Shown here: positions 35,876 through 44,842 of the stretch, one piece after another
Layout of the letters: every line of letters begins with the position of its first letter
How positions within the stretch are numbered: position 1 is the first letter of the stretch
From: DASSBQ01 sp040981125
GTDB taxonomy: Bacteria > Nitrospirota > Nitrospiria > Nitrospirales > Nitrospiraceae
DNA length: 64,000 nt
Assembly: GCA_040981125.1 (NCBI GenBank)
Contig: JANRMQ010000001.1
Location: forward strand, 930,001 to 994,000
Direction: 5' to 3'
The notes under the pieces: generated by a model
Told to the model about the DNA's origin: nothing
Seen by the model: the letters and a program-made list of their open reading frames with translations, nothing else
Databases searched by the model: none
Translations under genes and position numbers: made by a program

Positions 35876-36949
35876 CTAGGACACATTCGCTACGATCGCA
35901 TTGCCCATGTCGGCGGTCCCCACGAGCTTCATCCCGTCCGCCTGAATGTCTTTGGTTCGATATCCCGATTCCAAGGTCCGGACAATGGCCTGTTCGATGG
36001 CCTCCGCCTCCTTATCCAACTGCAGCGCGTATGACAACATCATCGCCGCCGAGGCGATCGTAGCAATGGGATTTGCAATGTTCTTACCGGCAATATCCGG
36101 GGCACTGCCATGAATGGGCTCGAAGAGTCCCACTTTCGCTCCGATGCTCGCGGAAGGCAGCATTCCGATCGAACCGGTCAGCATGGCCGCTTCGTCGCTC
36201 AGAATATCTCCGAACATGTTATTGCACAGCAGCACGTCGAATTGCCTGGGATTCCTCACCAATTGCATGGCGCAATTGTCTACATACATATGCTGAAGTT
36301 CGACGTCAGGATAGTCACGCTGCACTTCAACGACAACTCGGCGCCAGAGTTCGGAGGATTCCAGTACGTTGGCCTTATCCACCGAGGTGACTCTTTTCCG
36401 GCGCTTCCGTGCCGCATCGAAGGCGACCTTTGCAATGCGCCGGATTTCCTCCGTTGTATAGACTTCCGTATTAAAACCCCGTTCACCTCCGGAAGGGAGT
36501 TTCTCGATTCCCTTCGGCTTCCCAAAATAGATGCCGCCGGTCAACTCGCGCACCACAAGAATATCTATGCCTTCGACGACCTCTCGGCGCAACGTGGACG
36601 CATCCACGAGACCGGGATAAAGTTTCGCCGGACGCAGATTGGCATAGAGCCCCAATTGTTCTCGTATGCCCAGCAGCGCCCGTTCCGGCCTGAGGCTATA
36701 TTCCAACCCTTCCCACTTGGGCCCTCCGACTGCGCCAAGTAAGACCGCATCGGACTGCTTCGCCAAAGTAAGGGTGTCTTGAGGCAATGGCACGCCCACT
36801 TTATCGATCGCATGCCCGCCGATGTCTCCGGCCGTAAACTCGAAAGCATGGCCGAATTGATCGGCAACCTTCTTCAATACCTTGACGGCCTCGGGCACAA
36901 TCTCGCGGCCGACCCCATCTCCCGCCAATACCGCTATTCTTGCCTTCAC
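35876..36949 (-). CDS. leuB: 3-isopropylmalate dehydrogenase
   Basis: 357 residues from GTG 36949, chosen because AAAGGAAGG precedes it; the frame extends to a TTG at 36970. Motifs include IAVLAGDGVGREIVPEA at the start, VVRELTGGIYFGKP, VDKANVLESSELWR (catalytic Lys), and GLFEPIHGSAPDIAGKNIAN with LSDEAAM for metal binding. It oxidises and decarboxylates 3-isopropylmalate to 2-ketoisocaproate in leucine synthesis. leuC and leuD, which encode the intermediate isomerase, are not in this window. Confidence 0.97.
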   Translation of the reverse strand: MKARIAVLAGDGVGREIVPEAVKVLKKVADQFGHAFEFTAGDIGGHAIDKVGVPLPQDTLTLAKQSDAVLLGAVGGPKWEGLEYSLRPERALLGIREQLGLYANLRPAKLYPGLVDASTLRREVVEGIDILVVRELTGGIYFGKPKGIEKLPSGGERGFNTEVYTTEEIRRIAKVAFDAARKRRKRVTSVDKANVLESSELWRRVVVEVQRDYPDVELQHMYVDNCAMQLVRNPRQFDVLLCNNMFGDILSDEAAMLTGSIGMLPSASIGAKVGLFEPIHGSAPDIAGKNIANPIATIASAAMMLSYALQLDKEAEAIEQAIVRTLESGYRTKDIQADGMKLVGTADMGNAIVANVS

Positions 36950-36977
36950 CCTGTTCCTTCCTTTGAGCAACTATAGG

Positions 36978-37340
36978 CTATTCGAGAATGTCTTCGTCTT
37001 CCATTTTCCAAGCCGGATCGACCAGGCAAAGAAACTCGATGGCCTCTGTCCCCTGGTTCAGCAATGACTGACATGCGCCGGGAGGTACATAAACCATATC
37101 GCCACGGGAAATTTTCATAGATCGGTCTTCCACAGTGAACATCCCTTCACCGGCGAGAAAAAAGTACACTTCCGACGATTGAAGCCGATGCCGGAAGGAT
37201 TGATTCCCCGGATCCAGATAGCCGTGGGCCAGACTGTACCCGACTTTCGCATCCGTTTTGTCGGGATGCAGAAGTTCACGGAGACGGGTCCGGTCTCCGG
37301 CTATGAATTCGGCACAGTCATTGAGTCTGGTCACGAACAT
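36978..37340 (-). CDS. Single-domain cupin protein
   Basis: About 120 residues from ATG 37340, or 122 from GTG 37346. A single beta-barrel cupin domain is seen: GYLDPGNQSFRHRLQSSEVY (metal-site histidines and Glu region) and a second motif DMVYVPPGACQSLLNQG. In the second motif the usual histidine is replaced (PPGACQ), so metal binding may be partial. The function is unknown; similar cupins bind small carboxylates or sugars. It is placed between leuA and leuB in the same orientation and is probably co-transcribed with them. Confidence 0.8.
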   Translation of the reverse strand: MFVTRLNDCAEFIAGDRTRLRELLHPDKTDAKVGYSLAHGYLDPGNQSFRHRLQSSEVYFFLAGEGMFTVEDRSMKISRGDMVYVPPGACQSLLNQGTEAIEFLCLVDPAWKMEDEDILE

Positions 37341-37431
37341 AAGCACCGAGCAATCAGCCAGATCGGCATATCCGGGCTTTTTCCACGAGCCTGCATCGTC
37401 GGGATTGTGGACTCTACCCTCAGGATACGCA

Positions 37432-38979
37432 TCAAATCAAGCCGACCTTCCGCCCACCATCCCCTTGCTTGGATGAAAAATAGGCCAGCTTATTGAGCGC
37501 ATTGAGATAGGCTCTGGCGGCCGCCGTGATAATATCGGTATCCGCGCCGTGTCCCGTCACCGTGCGTCCATTCTCTTCCAGGCGGACCGAGACCTCCCCC
37601 TGTGCATCGGTTCCTCCGGTGATGGCGTTCACTCCAAACATGAGAAGCCTGCTCTTCGTGTGAAGCATCGCCGCGATCGTCCGATACACTGCGTCCACCG
37701 GGCCGTCACCCGTTCCCGCCTGGGTGTGGGTGCGCCCATCGAACTCCAGCTCGACCGTGGCGGTCGGTGTCTTATTGGTCCCGCTTTCCACCTGAAACGA
37801 CTTCAGGATCACACGCTCCGGCATCTTCGCCAGCTCCTCGGACACGATGACCTCGAGATCTTCCTCATAGATCTCCTTCTTTTGATCGGCCAAGCGTTTG
37901 AAGCGCTCAAAGGCGTGATTCACATCCTCGTCGGTGAGGGTATAGCCTAATTCTTCCAGGCGTTGGCGAAAGGCGTGGCGGCCGGAAAGCTTCCCCATCA
38001 CGAGTTTGTTCTGCTCCAGTCCAATGGATTCAGGGCGCATGATCTCGTAGGTGGTTTTGTCCTTCAGCAGTCCGTCTTGATGAATGCCGGAGGTATGGGC
38101 AAAGGCATTCGCTCCGACAATGGCCTTGTTCGGTTGCACCACCATTCCAGTAATCTTGCTGACCAGGCGGCTGGTTTTTGAAATTTCCTCCGTATTGACG
38201 GCCGTATCGGCGCCGTAGACATCCTTTCGCGTGCGCAACCCCATGACAACCTCTTCCAGCGACGTATTTCCGGCTCGCTCGCCGATGCCGTTGATCGTGC
38301 ATTCAATTTGTCCCGCTCCATTCGAGACAGCCGCCAAGCTATTGGCGACGGCAAGCCCGAGATCATTGTGGCAATGGACTGAGATCACCGCCTGGGCACT
38401 AGTCGGCACATGCTGTTGAATGCCGCGGATCAGACGCCCGAATTCCTCGGGAATCGCGTATCCGACTGTATCGGGAATGTTGACCGTCCCGGCTCCGGCC
38501 TCGATGACCGCTGCGACGACCTCATAGAGATAGGCGGGATCCGATCTGCTTGCGTCCATAGGGGAAAACTCCACGTCTTCGACATAACTGCGGGCCAAGC
38601 GGACCATTTCCACGGCACGTTTCTTCGCCTCATCCCTGGTCATGCGAAACTGATGCTTCAGATGGATATCCGAGGTCGATAGAAAGGTATGGATGCGGAT
38701 CTTGGGGGCTCCTTTCAGGGCTTCCCAAGCCCGGACAATGTCTTCCTGTCGCGCCCTGGCCAGGCTACAAACCGTCGGACCTTGGACTTCCTGAGCGATC
38801 CGCCGCACGGCTTCAAAATCCCCGGGCGAACTATACGCAAATCCCGCCTCGATGATATCGACGCCAAGACGAGCCAGTTGCTTGGCAATCAGGAGCTTCT
38901 CCTCGATATTCATGCTCGCGCCCGGCGACTGTTCCCCGTCTCGCAATGTCGTATCGAAGATCCTGATCATCCGTGTCAT
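37432..38979 (-). CDS. leuA: 2-isopropylmalate synthase
   Basis: 515 residues from ATG 38979, preceded by GGGGAGGAGGAAG; a frame open to 39072 is ignored. The catalytic TIM barrel starts with IRIFDTTLRDGEQSPGASM and contains ISVHCHNDLGLAVANSLAAV (metal-binding His-x-His) and NGIGERAGNTSLEEVVMGL. The C-terminal allosteric domain responsible for leucine feedback is present (FQVESGTNKTPTATVELEFD onward). It condenses 2-ketoisovalerate with acetyl-CoA, the first committed step to leucine. A T-box leader upstream indicates control by uncharged tRNA-Leu. Confidence 0.97.
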   Translation of the reverse strand: MTRMIRIFDTTLRDGEQSPGASMNIEEKLLIAKQLARLGVDIIEAGFAYSSPGDFEAVRRIAQEVQGPTVCSLARARQEDIVRAWEALKGAPKIRIHTFLSTSDIHLKHQFRMTRDEAKKRAVEMVRLARSYVEDVEFSPMDASRSDPAYLYEVVAAVIEAGAGTVNIPDTVGYAIPEEFGRLIRGIQQHVPTSAQAVISVHCHNDLGLAVANSLAAVSNGAGQIECTINGIGERAGNTSLEEVVMGLRTRKDVYGADTAVNTEEISKTSRLVSKITGMVVQPNKAIVGANAFAHTSGIHQDGLLKDKTTYEIMRPESIGLEQNKLVMGKLSGRHAFRQRLEELGYTLTDEDVNHAFERFKRLADQKKEIYEEDLEVIVSEELAKMPERVILKSFQVESGTNKTPTATVELEFDGRTHTQAGTGDGPVDAVYRTIAAMLHTKSRLLMFGVNAITGGTDAQGEVSVRLEENGRTVTGHGADTDIITAAARAYLNALNKLAYFSSKQGDGGRKVGLI

Positions 38980-39144
38980 AGCTTCCTCCTCCCCTGGCTC
39001 AGGGCGTTCCAAACGGTTTACCGCACAGCGGGACAGAGGCGACAACACCGCGTCCTCCAACGGAAGAGCCACGGTTCAGCACCCCGGTTAACTTCACCGC
39101 CGATAGGCTGTATTCAGTCGAGAGGAAGGAAATAGATCGGACAA

Positions 39145-39400
39145 CAGACCTTCCTCCCCTCGCACTGTCCAGGGACGAAGGCCTACGCGCTCCGTGGTAC
39201 CACCCCGATTCGGCGAAAAACCCCTTACGGTGGAGTAATCGCCCTTCATTGCCATCCGTTACGAGGATGAGTCGGAGCTCATTACAGCCGGATGGGTTCA
39301 CGAGCTCGGCTCGGAGGCGAGTTCCGCGGGCAATCGGCTGGTTCGCACCATCCACCAGCTCTCTGTACGATTACGGCCGCGTACTACTCCTCGTCAGCAC
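39145..39400 (-). promoter_or_regulatory. Leucine T-box leader of leuA
   Basis: On the minus strand between pssA and leuA the hallmark T-box sequence GGGGTGGTACCACGG occurs (39192-39206), followed by a GCCTTCGTCCCTGG stretch as in antiterminators. Upstream, Stem I features are present in order: GACGAGGAGTAGTA (about 39382-39395), the distal loop AGAGAGCTGGTGGATGG and GGTGCGAACCAG, and a specifier loop GGAACTCGCCTCCGAG. The specifier codon is CTC (39319-39321), leucine. Pairing with uncharged tRNA-Leu would let leuA be expressed. The sequence GGCCTTC can pair with GAAGGTC downstream (about 39146-39152) as the competing stem, but only a weak T-run follows, so control of transcription or translation cannot be decided. 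Confidence 0.9.
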
Positions 39401-39402
39401 CG

Positions 39403-40203
39403 CTATTCTTTTGCGTCCAACACCGGCGTCTCCGACTTCCCCGCCTGCTTCCTCATCGCTTTCATCAACGCCGCAGAGGCCCGCATGACAGGACCGGAGA
39501 GGGCGTAGCCGGCAAAAATAACAAATATCATAACCTGTGGCCACGCCACAATCAGCATCAACGCCAGAATACCCCAGACCAGATAGGTGAAATGGTCGCC
39601 GCGCCGGAACTTCAGCTCTTTAAAGCTCCGATATTTGATCGTGCTGACCATCAGAAACGCGAGCCCCAGAGTAATGACGAGGATAATGATCGGTTTGACC
39701 TGAGACCCCATTTTTGTGATGTGCAAATCGAAAATGACCAGCGAAGCGACGACCCCGGCGGCCGCCGGTATGGCAAGACCGGTGAAGAATTTGCTGTCCG
39801 AAGAGGAGACCGTCGCATTGAACCGCGCCAGTCGTACGGCTCCCATGGCGACATACGCGAACATCACGGCCACACCGAACATCCCTTGTCCATTGAGGGC
39901 GAACGAATAGATCAGAAGTCCCGGCGCCACGCCGAATGAGACGACGTCCGCCAAGGAATCAAATTCCATACCGAATTGACCGGTGCTGTTGGTGAGCCTG
40001 GCCAGTTTCCCGTCCAACATGTCAAAGATCATCGCAACCAGAATCGCAATCGCAGCCGCAAGATGATTCCCATTGAAGACAGACAGAATTGAATACACAC
40101 CGCAGAATAAATTTCCCGTGGTGCAGAGGTTCGGAATCAGGTACATCGCCTGGCGCTTCCGGTTTCCCCTGGTCAATGCTCCGCGCATGGCCGACGCCTT
40201 CAT
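39403..40203 (-). CDS. pssA: CDP-diacylglycerol-serine O-phosphatidyltransferase
   Basis: Encodes 266 residues with about seven membrane segments. The CDP-alcohol phosphatidyltransferase signature is complete: FDMLDGKLARLTNSTGQFGM followed by EFDSLADVVSFGVAP, giving the D-x2-D-G-x2-A-R-x8-G-x3-D-x3-D pattern. It makes phosphatidylserine from CDP-diacylglycerol and serine. It overlaps psd by four bases, so the two enzymes leading to phosphatidylethanolamine are co-translated. The T-box leader of leuA starts right after its stop. Confidence 0.95.
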   Translation of the reverse strand: MKASAMRGALTRGNRKRQAMYLIPNLCTTGNLFCGVYSILSVFNGNHLAAAIAILVAMIFDMLDGKLARLTNSTGQFGMEFDSLADVVSFGVAPGLLIYSFALNGQGMFGVAVMFAYVAMGAVRLARFNATVSSSDSKFFTGLAIPAAAGVVASLVIFDLHITKMGSQVKPIIILVITLGLAFLMVSTIKYRSFKELKFRRGDHFTYLVWGILALMLIVAWPQVMIFVIFAGYALSGPVMRASAALMKAMRKQAGKSETPVLDAKE

Positions 40204-40850
40204 GGGAGTTCTCCTAGAATGGTTTCTCCACCCTTCACGCGATCACCGACCGCCACGCGCAAGGACGTCCCGGCCGGCACATAGGTATCCATCCGGGAGC
40301 CGAAGCGGATGAGCCCGAATCGCTCACCGCGCTCGACGCGATCGCCCGGCGACACCCAACAGACGATCCGCCGCGCAATGAGACCGGCCACCTGGACGCA
40401 GAGGATCTTCGCGCCGGAGAGCGTCTGAATCATGAGCGCGTTCTGTTCGTTCCGGACACAGGCTTCCGGTTTATTTGCGGGAACGAAACATCCCGGTTGA
40501 TATTGTACGCCTTCGATAGTACCGGCGGAAGGAATCCGATTGATGTGCACATCGAAGACATTCAGAAAAATGCTGAGCCGGATGCTCTTGTCTTTCAGAT
40601 AACGTGGCTCAAATTCCTCTTCAATGGCGATGACTTTGCCGTCGCCGGGAGCCACAATCGCTCCGGGCGCATCGGGAATAGTCCGGCTCGGATTTCTGAA
40701 GAACCAGGCTGTAAAGATAGTGAGTGCGCCGAATACCCCGGCCGGGATCATCCAGCCGATCACGCCTGTGGCGAGGGTTGCGCCGGCCAAGACGCCCACG
40801 AATGGAAACCCCTCCTTGGCGATGGGAATTCCGACGGCACGATCAGCCAT
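40200..40850 (-). CDS. psd: Phosphatidylserine decarboxylase
   Basis: Encodes 216 residues, the short form of the enzyme. N-terminal hydrophobic segments (GVLAGATLATGVIGWMIPAG) anchor it. FLNVFDVHINRIPSAGTIEG is diagnostic, and the self-cleavage site is in LIRFGSRMDTYVP, where the serine becomes the pyruvoyl cofactor. It converts phosphatidylserine to phosphatidylethanolamine, the main membrane phospholipid of many Gram-negatives. The upstream gene is ilvC; the ilvC-psd-pssA-leuA order is also known from Geobacter-type genomes. Confidence 0.96.
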   Translation of the reverse strand: MADRAVGIPIAKEGFPFVGVLAGATLATGVIGWMIPAGVFGALTIFTAWFFRNPSRTIPDAPGAIVAPGDGKVIAIEEEFEPRYLKDKSIRLSIFLNVFDVHINRIPSAGTIEGVQYQPGCFVPANKPEACVRNEQNALMIQTLSGAKILCVQVAGLIARRIVCWVSPGDRVERGERFGLIRFGSRMDTYVPAGTSLRVAVGDRVKGGETILGELP

Positions 40851-40899
40851 GCTTCCTCACCTTCTCTATCAGGCTACCATAGGCCGCAGGACTGCGGGG

Positions 40900-41913
40900 T
40901 TAGTTTTTATTCTTATCGACCAATTGATCTTTCTTGAGCCAGGGCATCATCGCGCGAAGCCGGGCGCCGACCTCTTCGATTGGATGCCCTTCGCCCTTTT
41001 TCAATAATGCGTTGTAGACCGGCCGATTCGCCTGATTCTCCAGCACCCATTCCTTGGCAAACTGACCCTGTTGGATCTCGGCGAGAATCCGCTTCATCTC
41101 CTGCTTGGTCTCCTCGGTCACGACGCGGGGGCCGCGGGTGACATCTCCGAATTTTGCCGTGGTGCTGATGGAATACCGCATATTGGCAATGCCGCCCTGG
41201 TAGATCAAATCGACGATCAGCTTCACTTCGTGCAGGCACTCGAAGTATGCCATTTCCGGAGAATATCCCGCTTCGACGAGCGTTTCGAATCCGGCTTGAA
41301 TCAATGAGGTGAGACCGCCGCACAGCACCACCTGTTCGCCGAACAGGTCGGTTTCCGTCTCTTCACGGAAATTCGTTTCGATGATGCCGGCCCGCCCTCC
41401 GCCGATCGCGCTCGCGTAGGCCATGCCGACTTGGCGGGTATCGCCGCGGGGATCCTGATGAACCGCCAACAGACAGGGCACGCCGCTGCCCTTCGTGTAT
41501 TCCGACCGAACCAGATGCCCGGGGCCTTTCGGCGCGACCATAAAGACATTGACATCGGAAGGGGGGACGATTTGGCCGAAATGAATGTTGAATCCGTGGC
41601 CGAAAGCCAGATAGGAGCCTGGTTTCAGATTAGGAGCGATGTCTTGCCGATAAATCGCCGGTTGCGCTTCGTCCGGCGCAAGCACCATCACGACATCGGC
41701 TCTCTTCACCGCATCGGCCGACGGCATAACTTTGAGTCCGCTTGCCTCTGCTTTTCGCCATGAGCCGCCTTCGCGCAGACCCACCACGACATTGACGCCA
41801 CTCTCCTTCAAATTCAGCGAATGTGCGTGCCCTTGGCTGCCGTATCCGATCACCGCGACCGTTTTTCCTCTGATCAACTGGGTGTCGGCGTCCTTGTCGT
41901 AATAAATCTTCAT
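40900..41913 (-). CDS. ilvC: Ketol-acid reductoisomerase (class I)
   Basis: Encodes 337 residues, the short class I form. The NADPH site is GKTVAVIGYGSQGHAHSLNL; metal and catalytic regions include FGHGFNIHFGQIVPP, KGPGHLVRSEY, ETETDLFGEQVVLCGG and ECLHEVKLIVDLIYQGG. It isomerises and reduces acetolactate and acetohydroxybutyrate in valine and isoleucine synthesis. It follows ilvH by 61 bases. Confidence 0.97.
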   Translation of the reverse strand: MKIYYDKDADTQLIRGKTVAVIGYGSQGHAHSLNLKESGVNVVVGLREGGSWRKAEASGLKVMPSADAVKRADVVMVLAPDEAQPAIYRQDIAPNLKPGSYLAFGHGFNIHFGQIVPPSDVNVFMVAPKGPGHLVRSEYTKGSGVPCLLAVHQDPRGDTRQVGMAYASAIGGGRAGIIETNFREETETDLFGEQVVLCGGLTSLIQAGFETLVEAGYSPEMAYFECLHEVKLIVDLIYQGGIANMRYSISTTAKFGDVTRGPRVVTEETKQEMKRILAEIQQGQFAKEWVLENQANRPVYNALLKKGEGHPIEEVGARLRAMMPWLKKDQLVDKNKN

Positions 41914-41974
41914 GTGAACTCCTCGGTGAACTGTGGCGTCGAAAGATTCAATGAAATCAGGCGGAGAAGCGCAG

Positions 41975-42493
41975 CTACTCCCGGGCGACCTTTTTCGGTT
42001 GGGTCACCGCAGGCCTGACCGGTTCGCGCGCGATCGCCACGCGGCCGGTCCGGATCAACTCTTTGATCCCGAGCGGTTGCAGCAGATTGATGATGGCTTC
42101 GATCTTTTTCGGATCCCCGGTGACTTCGATCGTATAGGTCGTCGGCGTGGAATCGATGACATTGGCCCGAAAAATATCGGCGATACGGAGCGCCTCCGCC
42201 CGATCTTCCGCCTTCGTATGAACCTTGATCAAAGCCGTCTCGCGCGAGACGAACTCGCTCTCGTTCAGATCCACCACTTTAATGACATCGATAAGCTTGT
42301 TCAGCTGCTTCACGATTTGTTCGACGATCCGATCGTCGCCCGACGTGACAATCGTCATCTGTGACATCGTGGCGTCCAGGGTCGGGGCGACCGACAGGCT
42401 TTCGATATTGAACCCCCGCCCGCTGAACAGCCCAGCAACTCGCGACAACACACCGAACTTATTCTCAACCGTGACCGAGATGATATGTTCCAT
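41975..42493 (-). CDS. ilvH: Acetolactate synthase small (regulatory) subunit
   Basis: Encodes 172 residues. An N-terminal ACT domain starts with HIISVTVENKFGVLSRVAGL and FSGRGFNIESLSVAPT and ends near residue 80; the C-terminal domain follows (IIDLLQPLGIKELIRTGRVA-like region). It binds the large subunit and mediates valine feedback. It lies 17 bases after ilvB. Product naming as ilvH or ilvN is a matter of convention. Confidence 0.95.
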   Translation of the reverse strand: MEHIISVTVENKFGVLSRVAGLFSGRGFNIESLSVAPTLDATMSQMTIVTSGDDRIVEQIVKQLNKLIDVIKVVDLNESEFVSRETALIKVHTKAEDRAEALRIADIFRANVIDSTPTTYTIEVTGDPKKIEAIINLLQPLGIKELIRTGRVAIAREPVRPAVTQPKKVARE

Positions 42494-42510
42494 TGAGGAC
42501 TTCCTGCTTC

Positions 42511-44286
42511 CTATGCCGTCAAAATGGTGTCTTTGTCCTCGCTCGAGCCTGAACCTATTCCCGCCTGCTTTTTCTTAAGCTCCGGCGGATCCTCCAGAAT
42601 CATTTCATGATTGCAGCCGCCGGCCGGAATCATCGGATAGCAGTTTTCATAGGGATAGGTCGGCACGTCCACCACGACAGGCTTATCGGTATCGATCGCC
42701 TCTTTCAGAACCCCGTCCAAATCTGCGACGGCGTTCGCACGCAAGCCCACCGCGCCATACGCCTCCGCCAGCTTCACGAAGTCGGGGGTGGTATCCAGAT
42801 AACTGGAGGCATACCGGCCCTCATAGAACAGATCCTGCCATTGCCGGACCATGCCGTGGAATCGATTATTTAGAATAATGACCTTGACGGGCAGCTTATG
42901 AACCACGGCGGTGGCCATCTCCTGCATATTCATCTGAACGCTGCCGTCCCCGGCCACACAGAGGACCAATCGGCCCCGAAACGCCGCCTGAGCGCCCATA
43001 GCGGCGGGAAACCCAAATCCCATCGTGCCCAGCCCGCCGGAGGTCAACCATCGGTTCGGTTGCGCCAACTTGAAATATTGCGCCGCCCACATTTGATGCT
43101 GCCCCACATCCGTGGAGACGATCGGGTCGCGATCCTTCGTCAGCTCGTAGAGCCGCTTGATGACATGTTGCGGCTTGATGGGGCCGCCGGGATCCTGCTG
43201 ATATGCAAGCGGATGGGCCGTCTGCCATTCCCGAATTTGGTCCCACCATGGCTTTCTGAGCGCCTTTTGATCGCCGTTCACCGTCGCCTTCAAGATCTGA
43301 TTCAATTCGCGCAGCACCGCCTTGCAATCGCCGACGATCGGAATGTCGACGTGGATGTTCTTTCGGATGGATGTGGGGTCGATATCGATATGGATGATCT
43401 TCGCGTAGGGACAGAACTCCGACACTTTACCGGTCACTCGATCGTCAAATCTCGCGCCGACCGCAATCACCAAGTCCGAATAATGCACGGCCATATTGGC
43501 CCAATAGGTGCCGTGCATGCCCATCATTCCCATAGACAGAGGATGTTCGCCCGGGAAGGCTCCGAGCGCCATTAAGGTCATATCGACCGGGATCTGTGTC
43601 ATTTCGGCCAATTCAATGAGTTCTTTAGAGGCTCCCGAGAACACCACGCCCCCGCCGACGTACAGGAGGGGTTTTTTGGCTTTCATGATGGCTTCCGCCG
43701 CCTGCTTGATCTGCCACTTGTTGCCTTCATAGGTCGGGTTATACCCCCGGATGGACACCGAGTTGGGATAGGTGAATTCCGCCTTGGCCATGGAGACGTC
43801 CTTGGGAATATCCACCAGCACAGGCCCCGGCCGGCCGGTTGTCGCGATATAGAAGGCTTCCTTGATGGTCATGGCCAAGTCATTGACGTCCTTCACCAGA
43901 AAGTTATATTTGGTGCAAGGCCGGCTCAAGCCGATGTTGTCCGCTTCCTGGAAGGCGTCGTTGCCGATCAAGTTCGTCGGCACCTGTCCGCTGAAGCACA
44001 CGAGCGGAACGGAGTCCATATAGGCGTCGGCCAATGCCGTGATGACATTTGTCATGCCGGGCCCCGAGGTCACCAGCGCGACTCCGGCTTTGCCCGTAGC
44101 TTTGGCGTAGCCTTCCGCCATATGACCGGCTCCCTGTTCATGTCGGGTGAGGATGACTTCCACATCTTTCTGCTGATGCAGCATGTCGAAAATTTTGAGC
44201 ACCACCCCGCCGGGAAGCGCAAAAATGGTTTTCACGCCCTCGCGCTTCAAACTTTCGATAAAAATTTCGGAGCCGGTGAGCTTCAT
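42511..44286 (-). CDS. ilvB: Acetolactate synthase large (catalytic) subunit
   Basis: Encodes 591 residues. The thiamine diphosphate enzyme pattern is complete: the activating Glu region (VILTRHEQGAGHMAEGYAKA), central FAD-binding domain, and the cofactor motif GDGSVQMNMQEMATAV with ILNNRFHGMVRQW. It condenses two pyruvates to acetolactate, or pyruvate with 2-ketobutyrate. It is the first gene of the ilvB-ilvH-ilvC-psd-pssA block. The leader contains an imperfect hairpin (around 44292-44336) close to the ribosome binding site, whose role is unclear. Confidence 0.97.
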   Translation of the reverse strand: MKLTGSEIFIESLKREGVKTIFALPGGVVLKIFDMLHQQKDVEVILTRHEQGAGHMAEGYAKATGKAGVALVTSGPGMTNVITALADAYMDSVPLVCFSGQVPTNLIGNDAFQEADNIGLSRPCTKYNFLVKDVNDLAMTIKEAFYIATTGRPGPVLVDIPKDVSMAKAEFTYPNSVSIRGYNPTYEGNKWQIKQAAEAIMKAKKPLLYVGGGVVFSGASKELIELAEMTQIPVDMTLMALGAFPGEHPLSMGMMGMHGTYWANMAVHYSDLVIAVGARFDDRVTGKVSEFCPYAKIIHIDIDPTSIRKNIHVDIPIVGDCKAVLRELNQILKATVNGDQKALRKPWWDQIREWQTAHPLAYQQDPGGPIKPQHVIKRLYELTKDRDPIVSTDVGQHQMWAAQYFKLAQPNRWLTSGGLGTMGFGFPAAMGAQAAFRGRLVLCVAGDGSVQMNMQEMATAVVHKLPVKVIILNNRFHGMVRQWQDLFYEGRYASSYLDTTPDFVKLAEAYGAVGLRANAVADLDGVLKEAIDTDKPVVVDVPTYPYENCYPMIPAGGCNHEMILEDPPELKKKQAGIGSGSSEDKDTILTA

Positions 44287-44530
44287 ATGAACCTTCCCTT
44301 CATGCTCTGTCTGGATCTGACAGAAGGGTTGAACGATGAGGCATTACCCGGGATCGGCCGACGCGGACGAGAGCAATGTTATAGAAAAATCAACGGGTAA
44401 GATAGCGGATCGTACCACCGGGCATCAAGAGAGGTCAATAGAGGGCGCCAACATTCCATGCCGCGACTGACGGTGACGCATGACGTGATCGCCGGCGTCG
44501 CCGTTCGACATTCAAATCATACGGCTTCCC

Positions 44531-44842
44531 ATGCCATTGCCCATCCCTCTTGTCACAATCTACTCGAGAAGCGGCTGTCATCTCTGCGAAGTGATCTATC
44601 GCATGGCCCGGCATCTTCAAACGGAGCTGGAATTTCAGTTGCTGTATGTCGATGTGGACGCCGACCCGGATCTGACTCATCGGTTTGGAGAACGCGTGCC
44701 GGTCGTGGTAATCAATGAACGGGAGATATTCTCCGGAAAAGTCACGGAGGGCCGGCTGCGACGGGCCATAGAAAAAGCGCGTTGGAGGAATCCTATAAGC
44801 CGGATTCTGTCTCGCCTGAAGCTTGCGCTCAAGCGAGGGTGA
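44531..44842 (+). CDS. Glutaredoxin-like protein (DUF836 type)
   Basis: Encodes 103 residues. A thioredoxin-fold domain starts with LVTIYSRSGCHLCEVIYRMA, giving the redox motif Cys-His-Leu-Cys, followed by LLYVDVDADPDLTHRFGERV and the cis-proline VPVVVIN. It is probably a small cytoplasmic dithiol protein. The partner is unknown. The last 20 or so codons (from 44783) lie antisense to the 3' end of the RNase P RNA gene, so the basic C-terminal tail is encoded by DNA that is constrained by the RNA. Confidence 0.85.
   Translation: MPLPIPLVTIYSRSGCHLCEVIYRMARHLQTELEFQLLYVDVDADPDLTHRFGERVPVVVINEREIFSGKVTEGRLRRAIEKARWRNPISRILSRLKLALKRG

Noticed and set aside
44401..44440. T-box-like GGTGGTAC on the minus strand upstream of ilvB
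   Set aside because: The match stops before the conserved CGCGG part, and no Stem I, specifier loop or terminator pair could be found. A short frame with no run of Leu, Ile or Val codons also gave no support for a leader peptide.
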